From positions 1 through 12,712 of the forward strand of contig JAOAAW010000156.1 in assembly GCA_026418655.1 (NCBI GenBank): a stretch of DNA of 12,712 nt, in the 5' to 3' direction. The position numbers were made by a program, and so were the translations under genes. Position 1 is the stretch's first letter; each line of letters starts with the position of its first letter. The DNA comes from a bacterium. Lineage in GTDB: Bacteria; Ratteibacteria; UBA8468; B48-G9; DTJG01. The notes beneath the pieces were generated by a model that saw only the letters and a program-made list of their open reading frames with translations, was not told where the DNA came from and did not search any database. This document shows positions 7,901 to 12,712 of the stretch, in pieces.

Positions 7901-9780
7901 GTTTTTGCATCCACATATTCAACCACACCGGAATGTTTTGCACGGAGAACTACTCCTGAATCCACTACTACTTTTCTTTCCATACCAGTTCTAACAAGCG
8001 GTCTTTCAGGTCTCAATAATGGTACTGCCTGCCTCTGCATGTTTGAACCCATTAAAGCACGATTGGAATCGTTATGCTCGAGAAAAGGAATAAGAGAAGC
8101 ACTTAAACCAACCACCTGCTTCGGCGAAACACCAATAAGTTCTATTTTATCTTTTGTGGTCTCAGTAAATTCTCCTCCCTTGGATCTTACTCTGATCACA
8201 TCAAGCAATATCTCACCTGTCTCAGGATCATAGGGTACATCAGGAGGAGCGACCACATAATTATCCTCTTCGTCAGCAGAAACATAAACAACCTCATTAA
8301 ACAGAATCTTTCCATTATTGACCCTGAAATAGGGAGTTCTTAAAAATCCATTCTTATCAACATCTGAATATATTGTTAGAGAATTGATCAAACCAACATT
8401 TGCACCTTCTGGGGTTTCTATAGGACAAATTCTACCGAAATGGGTATAATGTACATCTCGTACTTCAAAGCCAGCGCGTTTTCTTTCTTTCACCCCACCT
8501 TCTCCCACTGCAGTGAGTCTTCTCTTATGTGTAAGCTCAGCAAGAGGATTTATTTGATCAAGAAACTGCGAAAGCTGATTGCGGGCAAAAAATTCTTCTA
8601 CTGCTGTAGAAAAAATTCTACTATTAAGAATATCCTGTGGTGTAATTTTCATTGTCTTATCTATAATCGCCATTCTCTCTTTTACAAAGTGCGCAAGCCT
8701 GACCAATCCTTCATAAACATGCTCCTTTACAAGCTCTGCAGAAGTTCTCACTCTCTTGTTGCCGAGATGATCAATATCATCTGTTTCACCCTGATTTTTT
8801 TCGGTTAAGTTAAGTAAGTACTTTAAAGTTTTTATTATGTCTTCTGCTGTTAAATGCACCTCTGTTCTATTCAATTCCCGTTTTTTATTAATCTGCAATC
8901 TGCCAGCAGGTGAAAGGTCATATTGTTCAGAACTGAAAAACAGCCTTCTGAAGAAAAGTTTAGCTTCTTTGTCTTCCATTGGAAAACCAGGCCTGAGTTC
9001 AGCGTAAATCTTCTTTATGGCTTCTTCCTGCGTTTGGACATCAGCATCCTTTTCTAGGGTATTTTTGATAATACTATCGGGAGGTATATCATCTGGAGAG
9101 TCATATAAAATTGAAATAATTTTTTCCGAAGAATAGCCTAAAGCCTTCAGAAGAGTCGTAGCATAAATCTTTTTCTTGCCAAAATAAGCATAAAGACATG
9201 TTACATTGTGATGGAGTTCTGGATGAAATTCCAACCATAAACCACGTGCAGGAAAAATACGCGCAGAATAGGTAGCTCTCTGACTAATCTCCTCTTCTTC
9301 TTTAAAATAAACCCCCGGGGACCGCTGAATCTGATTTACAACAGTTCTTTCAATTCCATTGATAATGAATGTTCCACGTTCTGTCATCAAGGGAATAAGA
9401 CCAAGGTAAACATCCTGCGCCTCCACAAAACTTTCTATCCTCTCTTCAAGTTTATCCTTTTTATAAAGTCTGAATCTAACCTTAAACTTTCCGCCATATG
9501 TTGTACCATTATCCACACATTCTGTTTCTGACTCAACAGGGTCTTCAATAGAGTAACTTATATATTCCAGAAATAACGTTCCGTCATCGCTTGCAATTGC
9601 GTGATGTTTTTCTCCCGGCAATATTTCCGTCTCAGGAAATACTTTTCTCAATACTTCTTCAAGACCGGTTATTTCTCTTTTTTCAGGAGGAACATCCTTT
9701 TGAAGAAATTTCTTATATGGTTCAATTTGAACCTTGAGCAAATTCGGAATATTTAAATTTTTTTGCTCCATATTCTCCAT
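1957..9780 (-). CDS. rpoBC: Fused RNA polymerase beta and beta-prime subunits
   Basis: This one 2607-codon frame encodes both large catalytic subunits of RNA polymerase. Residues 1 to about 1180 are RpoB: the rifampicin-region motif QLSQFLDQ (402-409), SNMQRQAVP (579-587), the active-site segment GDKMSGRHGNKG from about 956, and the C-terminal FGEMEVWALEGYGAS and PESFHVL motifs. About 12 linker residues (RKKNGEDRDVVT) follow. RpoC runs from about 1193: the first zinc site (Cys1241, 1243, 1256, 1259), catalytic NADFDGD (1632-1638, Mg-binding Asp1634, 1636, 1638), bridge-helix region, second zinc site (Cys1984, 2058, 2065, 2068), trigger loop with His2106, an insertion at about 2114-2356, and a C-terminus with SFISAASFQET and LIPAGTG. 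There is no internal stop or frameshift. The start at 9780 has GGGGG only 2 nt upstream; the in-frame ATG at 9771 (GGGGG 11 nt upstream) is about as likely. The gene ends in tandem TAA TAA. It sits between rplL and rpsL. Confidence 0.97.
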   Translation of the reverse strand: MENMEQKNLNIPNLLKVQIEPYKKFLQKDVPPEKREITGLEEVLRKVFPETEILPGEKHHAIASDDGTLFLEYISYSIEDPVESETECVDNGTTYGGKFKVRFRLYKKDKLEERIESFVEAQDVYLGLIPLMTERGTFIINGIERTVVNQIQRSPGVYFKEEEEISQRATYSARIFPARGLWLEFHPELHHNVTCLYAYFGKKKIYATTLLKALGYSSEKIISILYDSPDDIPPDSIIKNTLEKDADVQTQEEAIKKIYAELRPGFPMEDKEAKLFFRRLFFSSEQYDLSPAGRLQINKKRELNRTEVHLTAEDIIKTLKYLLNLTEKNQGETDDIDHLGNKRVRTSAELVKEHVYEGLVRLAHFVKERMAIIDKTMKITPQDILNSRIFSTAVEEFFARNQLSQFLDQINPLAELTHKRRLTAVGEGGVKERKRAGFEVRDVHYTHFGRICPIETPEGANVGLINSLTIYSDVDKNGFLRTPYFRVNNGKILFNEVVYVSADEEDNYVVAPPDVPYDPETGEILLDVIRVRSKGGEFTETTKDKIELIGVSPKQVVGLSASLIPFLEHNDSNRALMGSNMQRQAVPLLRPERPLVRTGMERKVVVDSGVVLRAKHSGVVEYVDAKTIIVNREKKGIFPWEEKDVYHLQTFRRTNQDTCFHQRPLVSAGEKVKEGQIISDGPAVSPEGDLALGRNLLVAFMPWRGYNFEDAIILSERLVKEDTFTSIHIEKFEVTAQDTERGPEEITADLPNVSEEELRNLDKNGIIRIGAEVKPGDILVGKITPKGEAELTPEEKLLRVIFGEKARDVANTSLIVPPGVYGVVINVKTYYPSDRIPEQQINEQLEKIEKELKAKKNTVRKIITDKIKDILSYHKISSTRLTSNPESWERVVRSIDKDDIRSEVKRIVDIGKEELERLEREAKNEEIKIRKGSELEPNVICKVSVEIATKKKVAVGDKMSGRHGNKGVISIILPEEDMPFLEDGTPVDIILNPLGVPSRMNIGQVLETHLGWALRTLGYSIETPVFESIKEIEIKHKLKEAGLPEEGKTRVYDGQTGEPFLQPVTVGYIYMMKLIHLADEKFHARSVGSYSLITQQPLGGRAQFGGQRFGEMEVWALEGYGASYTLREMLTIKSDDIKGRKKAYESIVKGVDYQEENLPESFHVLTKELNGLGFDIRVEKRKKNGEDRDVVTIRIAPPMVIRSWSYGEVKKAETLNYRTNKPERDGLFCEKIFGPVKDWECACGKFKKQRFRGIICDRCGVEVTTSEVRRERMGHIELATPVSYVWLFKSTANWLGVLLDVSHITLEKVLYYDRYIVVDAGDTPLGEKQLLTEDEYKENLEKYGNRFRAEIGAAAIYELLKKIDLEKEMEKIKDELKNKKKKKDSGYRRNLVKKLRMIEGLLKTEVKPEYLITSIIPVIPPDLRPLLPLDGGKFVASDLNDLYQRVINRNNRLKKLIKLQAPDIIIRNEKRMLQEAVDALLDNGRYGTPVLGKGKRPLKSLSESLRGKQGRFRQNLLGKRVDYSGRAVIVVDPTLKLHECGIPKQMALELFSPFVLRELRKKEYFHTLGSAKRALEENRPEVWEILEKVTKNHPVLLNRQPTLHRLSVQAFDPRLMEGNVIRIHPLVCTAFNADFDGDTMSVHVPITVEAQLEAELLMKSSLHILSPANGRPIVTPTRDIVLGCYYLTYQSEQSIYGDKKYRDHSHKHEAIYSFEEAEILYEFGLLELHRPIRVRDKKGQVFITTAGKILFNKILPSEIAFQNRLINIEALEQLIKKIFTECGYSRTVQFLDDVKELGFTYATIGGLSIGIDDLKVPEIKKRVIEETRKEVARIDRDYRAGLISEGERYNRIIDLWTSVTNRISNEVFETLRKDVSIEPFRINSLIMMVESGARGNRSQVNQLAGMRGLMIRPTKKATGGMGEIITTPVIANFREGLPLLEYFISIHGGRKGVVDTALKTSDAGYLSRRLVDVAHSVIVTTEDCGTTDGIYISALTDGEKVIIPLKDRIVGRVAFDQIVDIISDEVLVRSGEIIDEDKAERIADLGVERIKIRSVLTCKAERGVCAKCYGADLSRQKLVNLGEAVGVVAAQSIGEPGTQLTLRTFHVGGTVTRSIGPARIIAQYEGVVRYSENLKFVTNRNGKMIVLSREGTIDIEDEERGRKLDSYPVIVGTELHVESGKKVKKGEVLATWDPYAIPIIAEKSGIIKFRDIIPGKTIKEDREGKEGIIKRTVIEHEDTFEPRIEILEEFKAKENCVVKLSIGETDKSLIGDKEIQEHRNEIILQFGDGKEERINIPTFSEVLVKNGDTVKKNDIILRRVVSSHYLAVNTNIIVEDGNQVFAGDVIAKTPKVVGRVQDITGGLPRVSELFEARPPRNPAILSEVEGDVLIEQGERGTKIIKIIDSSTREVKKEYRVPLGKHLLVGNGDHVVSGSKLTDGPAVLTDILKTQGEKKVQEYLLNEIQKVYRVEGVNINDKHMEIIIRQMLSRVRVTDPGDTYLLEGEEVDRIKIQQINDSLQKGKKRAKYEPLILGITRVALSSESFISAASFQETLKVITNAAITGAEDYLEGLKENVILGKLIPAGTGFFSGVYKKEEQTTEIVIGGE
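2713..3441 (-). other. Trigger-loop insertion (SI3-like) in the RpoC half
   Basis: Residues about 2114-2356 interrupt the trigger loop between TFHVGGTVTRS and QDITGGLPRV. Proteobacteria and several other groups carry an insertion at this point (SI3), built of sandwich-barrel hybrid repeats; in E. coli it is about 188 residues. This one is about 240 residues. The first part aligns with the E. coli insert (SYPVIVGTELHV, then WDPYAIPIIAEKSG). The extra length seems to lie in a second pair of short hydrophobic/Gly-Asp repeats at 2731-2901. Confidence 0.75.
6230..6245 (-). other. A-rich tract encoding the RpoB-RpoC linker
   Basis: The coding strand reads six A, G, three A, G, five A, giving the Lys/Arg-rich linker that joins the two subunits (residues about 1179-1184). 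RpoB homology ends just before it, at LGFDIRVE, and RpoC homology resumes within about 10 residues. A -1 shift here meets TGA at 6224-6226 and a +1 shift meets TAA at 6201-6203. Only the zero frame gives the fusion. See the findings for what this could mean. Confidence 0.7.
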
Positions 9781-9819
9781 TACCCCCTGTTATAAGGGTT
9801 CATATAGATTTGAACACAT
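9781..9819 (-). promoter_or_regulatory. rplL-rpoBC spacer with ribosome-binding site and weak hairpin
   Basis: The 39-bp spacer holds a G-rich Shine-Dalgarno-like run (AGGGGG) next to the start and a small inverted repeat, GTTCA/TGAAC (9798-9802 and 9811-9815, 8-nt loop). In E. coli the spacer here is several hundred bases and holds an attenuator and an RNase III site. Nothing comparable fits here. The hairpin is weak and may be chance. Confidence 0.45.
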
Positions 9820-10218
9820 CTACTTTACTTCAACCGTTGCCCCGGCGGCTTCCAATTTTTTCTTGATTTCTTCTGCTTCTTCCTTACTAACTTTTTCTTT
9901 CAATGGTTTTGGTAAAGATTCCACAAGGTCTTTGGCTTCCTTCAAACCAAGATTCGTAATGGCTCTTACTTCTTTAATAACCTGTATTTTGTTGGAACCA
10001 AAGCCTGTCAAAATAACATCAAACGATGTTTTTTCCTCAGGAGGTGAAGGTTTTTGTTCTGCACTCACTGTAGCAGTGACGGGGCCTGCTGTAGCGATAA
10101 CCGGCTGCACACCAAATTTATCCTCAAGCTTTTTCGCAAGATCAGCCAGTTCAACCGCTGTAAGGCTACCAATTGCTTCAACCAAAGCATCAACCGAGAT
10201 TTTTTTCTCTTCAGTCAT
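9820..10218 (-). CDS. rplL: 50S ribosomal protein L7/L12 (bL12)
   Basis: bL12 forms the mobile multicopy stalk that recruits and activates translational GTPases; several dimers bind one L10. The 132 residues are a little longer than the usual 120-125. The N-terminal dimerisation domain (about 1-35, with VDALVEAIGSLTAVELADL) is followed by an Ala/Pro/Thr-rich hinge (about 40-63) and a globular C-terminal domain from FDVILTGFG, through IKEVRAITNLGLKEAKDLVE, to the end at GATVEVK. The C-terminal factor-binding helix is intact. The start at 10218 lies inside the end of rplJ, sharing ATGACTGA, with a strong AAAGGAG motif 7 nt upstream (10226-10232). That suggests coupled yet efficient translation, fitting the need for more L12 than L10. 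It ends in TAG, 39 bp before rpoBC. Confidence 0.98.
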   Translation of the reverse strand: MTEEKKISVDALVEAIGSLTAVELADLAKKLEDKFGVQPVIATAGPVTATVSAEQKPSPPEEKTSFDVILTGFGSNKIQVIKEVRAITNLGLKEAKDLVESLPKPLKEKVSKEEAEEIKKKLEAAGATVEVK

Positions 10219-10741
10219 TTCCCTTCTCCTTTCTTTCAGAAAGTGTTTTCAATATTAATATCAATCTTGTGATCGGATATTTTACATTGTAAATAAAATT
10301 GCTCAGCGGTGCCTTAATTCCGCCAACAACCATTGCCTGCAATGTTCTCTTCGATGGAAGACTACCAAGCATTTCAATCTGCTCGGTTTCAAGTAACATG
10401 TTGTTTAAAATTCCAAATTTAATCTTGAGTTTGCCAGAATCTTTTGAAAATTTCAGTATTTCCTTTACAACCTCGGATTCATCTCCTCCACTGCTCCATA
10501 TCAAAATATTAGGACCTTCAATAAACCTTGTTACTCTATCGAGAGAACGCGATTGAAACGCCATTTTCATAAGTGTATTTTTAACAACCATCACTTTTGT
10601 TGAATGTTTTCTCATCTCTTTTCTGAATTCTTCCATTTCTTTTACTGAAAGCCTTGAAAACTCCGCGAAAATTGAAATCTTGCTGTCTTCAAGCTGGTCC
10701 GTCAAAAATTTCAACAATTGTATTTTATCTCTCTTGTTCAT
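10211..10741 (-). CDS. rplJ: 50S ribosomal protein L10 (uL10)
   Basis: uL10 is the base of the L12 stalk: its N-terminal domain binds 23S rRNA beside L11, and its C-terminal helix carries the L12 dimers. The 176 residues match the family. The N-terminal part has the typical Lys-rich start, the segment ISIFAEFSRLSVKEMEEFRKEMR, then VVKNTLMKMA, and FIEGPNILIW in place of the usual GPTA-type motif. The C-terminal helix from about residue 145 (PLSNFIYNVKYPITRLILIL) is the L12-binding region. The start at 10741 has AGGATGAG upstream. Only 17 bp separate it from rplA. The stop overlaps rplL by 8 nt. In E. coli an L10-L12 complex represses the operon by binding a long leader before rplJ; here such a leader could only lie within rplA. 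Confidence 0.97.
   Translation of the reverse strand: MNKRDKIQLLKFLTDQLEDSKISIFAEFSRLSVKEMEEFRKEMRKHSTKVMVVKNTLMKMAFQSRSLDRVTRFIEGPNILIWSSGGDESEVVKEILKFSKDSGKLKIKFGILNNMLLETEQIEMLGSLPSKRTLQAMVVGGIKAPLSNFIYNVKYPITRLILILKTLSERKEKGND
10226..10232 (-). promoter_or_regulatory. Strong rplL ribosome-binding site inside rplJ
   Basis: AAAGGAG, near-perfect to the 16S anti-Shine-Dalgarno sequence, lies in the last codons of rplJ, 7 nt before the rplL ATG. It fixes the rplL start at 10218 and supports the 8-nt overlap as real. Confidence 0.85.
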
Positions 10742-10758
10742 TGCTCATCCTGTTTTAA

Positions 10759-11475
10759 TCAAGAAACTGATGTTTTCATCTCCTGGACAATTTTACTTAT
10801 ACTTAAAGGAAAAGAGGGACCCATGGTTGAAGAAAGATGGGCACTTTTCAAATAAACCCCCTTTGCGCCCTGCGGCCGCGCTGCAATAATTGCCCTCAAT
10901 GCTGCATGAAAATTATCAAGCAGCTGTTCCGCTGAAAATGAAAGCTTACCAATCGGTAAATGTATATTACCGTCCCTATCCATTTTAAATTCAATTCTCC
11001 CTTTTTTGAGCTCTTCCACTATCTTTTCTATTTCAAATGTAACAGTACCTGTTTTAGGATTTGGCATAAGTCCTCTTGGACCAAGAATTTTACCCAGCGC
11101 AGCAATGTTCCTCATCATATCTGGTGTAGCGACAACCGCCTGAAAATCAAGCCATCCATTCTTTATTTTTTCTATCAATTCATTCCCACCATAATAATCC
11201 GCACCTGCATTGCGAGCCCTCTCAACATGCTCGCCCTGAGCAAAAACAAGAACTTTAATCTGTTTACCACTCCCATGTGGGAGATTTACTGTTCCTCTAA
11301 TGGGCTGTTGAATTTTTTTTAAATCCAATCCAAGGTGAACTGACAGCTCAATGGTTTCATCAAAACGTGCAGATGGATTTGATTTAATAAAATTAATGGC
11401 TTCTTCAGGTGAATATGTCGTCTTTCTCTCTATTCTCTCCTTAATTGCTTTGTATCTTTTGGATCTTTTTTTCAT
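10759..11475 (-). CDS. rplA: 50S ribosomal protein L1 (uL1)
   Basis: uL1 binds helices 76-78 of 23S rRNA, forms the L1 stalk and helps release deacylated tRNA from the E site. The 238 residues are within the normal range (about 230-235), slightly long at the C-terminus. Recognisable segments are the N-terminal KRYKAIKERI, FDETIELSVHLGLDLKK, the PIRGTVNLPHGSGK segment (about 58-71, conserved RNA-binding region), KILGPRGLMPNPKTGTV (domain II), and the C-terminal GVYLKSAHLSSTMGPS. The start at 11475 has AAGGGG overlapping the TAA of rplK with a 5-nt spacer. It is 9 bp downstream of rplK and 17 bp upstream of rplJ, so the L11-L1 and L10-L12 units are joined. In E. coli L1 represses translation at the rplK leader; no leader exists here outside coding sequence. 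Confidence 0.98.
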   Translation of the reverse strand: MKKRSKRYKAIKERIERKTTYSPEEAINFIKSNPSARFDETIELSVHLGLDLKKIQQPIRGTVNLPHGSGKQIKVLVFAQGEHVERARNAGADYYGGNELIEKIKNGWLDFQAVVATPDMMRNIAALGKILGPRGLMPNPKTGTVTFEIEKIVEELKKGRIEFKMDRDGNIHLPIGKLSFSAEQLLDNFHAALRAIIAARPQGAKGVYLKSAHLSSTMGPSFPLSISKIVQEMKTSVS

Positions 11476-11484
11476 CTCAACCCC

Positions 11485-11922
11485 TTAATCAGTAATTTCT
11501 ATCCCCATACTTCTTGCACAACCCTCGATTATTTTTATTGCCTGCTTTAAATCCTGGGTATTTAGATCCGGAAGTTTTATTTTCGCTATCTCCTCTATTT
11601 GTTTTCTCGTTACCCTACCAACTTTCTCCTTATTAGGCATACCCGAGCCCTTTACAATATTGGCTGCTTTTTTCAGCAATGATGCAGTCGGGGGTGTTTT
11701 CAATTGATACTTAAAAGACCTGTCCTCGAATATTGTCAATACAACCGGAATTATATCTCCTTCTTTTCCTTTTGTGGCGGCATTAAAAGATTTACAGAAC
11801 TCCATGATGTTAACACCGTGCTGTCCTAAAGCTGGACCAACTGGTGGTGCAGGTGTTGCCTGCCCAGCTGGAATTTGCAATTTGACAACTGCTTTAATTG
11901 GTTTTGTCGTTTTTTCTGCCAT
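11485..11922 (-). CDS. rplK: 50S ribosomal protein L11 (uL11)
   Basis: uL11 binds the 23S GTPase-associated region (target of thiostrepton) with L10 and is needed for stringent-response activation by RelA in bacteria that have it. The 145 residues are close to the family length. The N-terminal domain has KLQIPAGQATPAPPVGPALGQ, with the Pro-rich helix important for thiostrepton binding, then HGVNIMEFCKSFNAAT. The C-terminal rRNA-binding domain has TPPTASLLKKAA, GRVTRKQIEEIA and GCARSMGIEI. No deviation from the family stands out. The start at 11922 lies 2 bp after the nusG stop, with AAAGGTG across the end of nusG as ribosome-binding site, so the two are almost certainly translationally coupled. 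rplA follows after 9 bp. Confidence 0.98.
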   Translation of the reverse strand: MAEKTTKPIKAVVKLQIPAGQATPAPPVGPALGQHGVNIMEFCKSFNAATKGKEGDIIPVVLTIFEDRSFKYQLKTPPTASLLKKAANIVKGSGMPNKEKVGRVTRKQIEEIAKIKLPDLNTQDLKQAIKIIEGCARSMGIEITD

Positions 11923-11924
11923 AT

Positions 11925-12455
11925 TTACACCTTTTCAACCTGCCAGAAGTTAAGTTCCAAAATTGTTGACCGGCCAAAAATTGATACACTTACTTTTAAT
12001 CTTTCTTTTTCGTTATTAACATCCTCAACCAACCCATTAAAATTTACAAATGGTCCATCTGTAATCACAACCTTATCTCCTTTGCTAAATTCTATCTTTG
12101 GAACAGGTTTTGACTTCCTTTCTTCAATTTCCCGAAGAAGGTTGTTAATCTCATTGCCCTGTAAGGGTGATGGTCTTGTGCCTGCCCCAAGTACATTGAA
12201 AACACCATTAGTAGTTTTTATCAAATGCCAGGTGATGTCATCAACTTCATCTTCTGTTTCGAGTATAAGATATCCTGGAAAAAACTTCTTTGGCCTCACC
12301 ATTTTATTTCCTTTTATGCTTTCTACAACATTCTCAGTTGGAATAATTATCTGTTTGATTTTCGTATTGCCTGTATTACTCAGTCGTGATTCTAAAAGTT
12401 TCTTTATTTTCTCTTCCTGTCCTGTTCTCACATGTACTATAAACCATTTACTCAT
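11925..12455 (-). CDS. nusG: Transcription elongation and antitermination factor NusG
   Basis: NusG binds the clamp of RNA polymerase, limits pausing, and through its KOW domain contacts Rho or S10 to couple transcription with translation. I choose the start MSKWFIVHV (176 residues, ordinary for the family). The frame extends upstream to an ATG at 12497, but that would overlap secE and add 14 non-homologous residues. The chosen start has GAGG 4 nt upstream within the end of secE. The NGN domain spans about 1-105 (WFIVHVRTGQEEKI, PKKFFPGYLILE, and GTRPSPL near its end). A Lys/Glu-rich linker follows, then a KOW domain from about 124 (FSKGDKVVITDGPFVNFNGLVEDV). There is no large insertion as in actinobacterial or some thermophile NusG. 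One base separates it from secE and two from rplK. Confidence 0.97.
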   Translation of the reverse strand: MSKWFIVHVRTGQEEKIKKLLESRLSNTGNTKIKQIIIPTENVVESIKGNKMVRPKKFFPGYLILETEDEVDDITWHLIKTTNGVFNVLGAGTRPSPLQGNEINNLLREIEERKSKPVPKIEFSKGDKVVITDGPFVNFNGLVEDVNNEKERLKVSVSIFGRSTILELNFWQVEKV

Positions 12456-12456
12456 A

Positions 12457-12639
12457 CTACCTCGCAAAAATATGCAACATTCTTGAAAATAATACATCTA
12501 TTATACCGAAATAAATTGCCATCAAAACCATTAGAATAATAACAGCGATTGTTGACCGTTTCAGTATCTGAAAATCTGGCCATGTTACCTTTTTGAATTC
12601 TGCTACACTTTCCTTTATAAATATCCTTATCTTTTGCAT
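12457..12639 (-). CDS. secE: Preprotein translocase subunit SecE
   Basis: SecE is the essential small subunit of the SecYEG channel and clamps the two halves of SecY in the inner membrane. The 60 residues are the short, single-span form found in most bacteria (E. coli SecE is longer, with three spans). The amphipathic helix with conserved KESVAEFKKVTWPD (residues 8-21) precedes a membrane segment at about 30-50 (IAVIILMVLMAIYFGIIDVLF). The start at 12639 has AGGGTGAG close upstream, in the 17-bp gap after tRNA-Trp. The stop (TAG) is one base before the nusG start, and the last codons carry the nusG ribosome-binding site. The tRNA-Trp-secE-nusG order is widespread in bacteria and supports the call. 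Confidence 0.97.
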   Translation of the reverse strand: MQKIRIFIKESVAEFKKVTWPDFQILKRSTIAVIILMVLMAIYFGIIDVLFSRMLHIFAR

Positions 12640-12656
12640 TATCTCACCCTATTTTG

Positions 12657-12712
12657 CAGGCCTGGGAGGATTTGAACCTCCAACCTACGGTTTTGGAGAC
12701 CGCCGCTCTGCC
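12657..12712 (-). tRNA. trnW: tRNA-Trp (CCA anticodon), 5' end outside window
   Basis: The arms visible are the T arm (stem GGAGG/CCTCC, loop TTCAAAT), a 5-nt variable region, the anticodon arm (stem GCGGT/ACCGT with one G-T pair, loop CTCCAAA, anticodon CCA at 12694-12696) and the 3' half of the D arm (GAGC). The 3' acceptor strand CAGGCCT and discriminator G are present, but the mirror strand of the acceptor lies beyond the edge, so pairing cannot be checked. The 3' CCA is not encoded (CAA follows the discriminator), so it must be added by a CCA-adding enzyme. The discriminator G agrees with bacterial tRNA-Trp. The 3' end lies 17 bp before secE, so the tRNA is probably cut from a joint transcript. 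Confidence 0.93.

Noticed and set aside
9798..9815. GTTCA/TGAAC hairpin before rpoBC as an attenuator or terminator
   Set aside because: Only 5 A/U-rich pairs with an 8-nt loop and no T-run after it; too weak to call.
9734..10258. 174-codon plus-strand frame opposite rplL
   Set aside because: It is a shadow of rplL and the rpoBC start; the Ser/Ala/Phe-rich product looks like reverse reading of Glu/Lys/Ala-rich L12.
11875..12486. 203-codon open frame on the plus strand opposite nusG and rplK
   Set aside because: It is antisense to two clearly conserved genes, lacks recognisable domains, and is explained by codon bias of the opposite strand.
12456..12497. Upstream ATG extending nusG by 14 residues
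   Set aside because: It would overlap the secE end out of frame; family alignment begins at MSKWFIVHV, which has its own GAGG motif.
1..12712. CRISPR array, insertion sequence, prophage or defence system
   Set aside because: No spaced repeats, transposase, integrase or unknown gene cassette is seen; the window is filled by conserved informational genes with gaps under 100 bp.

Overview
The window is one strand of housekeeping genes. Everything real lies on the minus strand, so it reads right to left: a tRNA-Trp cut by the window edge, then secE, nusG, rplK, rplA, rplJ, rplL, a single continuous rpoB-rpoC reading frame, rpsL, rpsG, and the first 317 codons of fusA, cut by the left edge. It is a bacterial chromosome of moderately low G+C (about 38-40% in the lines I counted). 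I see no mobile element, CRISPR array, phage gene or foreign island.

The standout is rpoBC. The beta and beta-prime subunits of RNA polymerase, normally two genes, are here one 2607-residue open frame (1957..9780). The conserved end of RpoB runs without a stop, through about a dozen charged residues, into the conserved start of RpoC. All catalytic and zinc-binding residues that I checked are intact. Natural rpoB-rpoC fusions are known in Helicobacter and Wolinella and in Wolbachia and its relatives. The gene order here (secE-nusG-rplKAJL-rpoBC-rpsLG-fusA) matches Helicobacter as I remember it. However, this polypeptide is nearly 300 residues shorter than the roughly 2890-residue Helicobacter protein, and several normally invariant positions differ. 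I infer a fusion in some other, possibly uncultured, lineage; the phylum cannot be fixed from the sequence alone.

The layout is very compact. Gaps between genes are 17, 1, 2, 9, 17, -8, 39, 13 or 27, and 95 bp. Shine-Dalgarno motifs often lie on or across the stop codon of the gene before. No gap has an evident terminator or promoter, so the segment is probably one long transcript starting to the right of the window. It joins the classical secE-nusG, L11-L1, L10-L12-beta and str operons. The short gaps leave little or no room for the untranslated leaders at which L1 and L10 repress their own mRNAs in E. coli.

Together the genes build the core of information processing: RNA polymerase (RpoBC), its elongation factor (NusG), the ribosomal L1 stalk and the L11/L10/L12 factor-binding stalk, the decoding-centre proteins S12 and S7, and the translocase EF-G. 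SecE (protein export) and tRNA-Trp complete the set. Within the polymerase, second looks are deserved by the junction, a changed rifampicin pocket and fork loop, a Thr after the catalytic Asp motif, an insertion before the bridge helix, and an enlarged insertion in the trigger loop.
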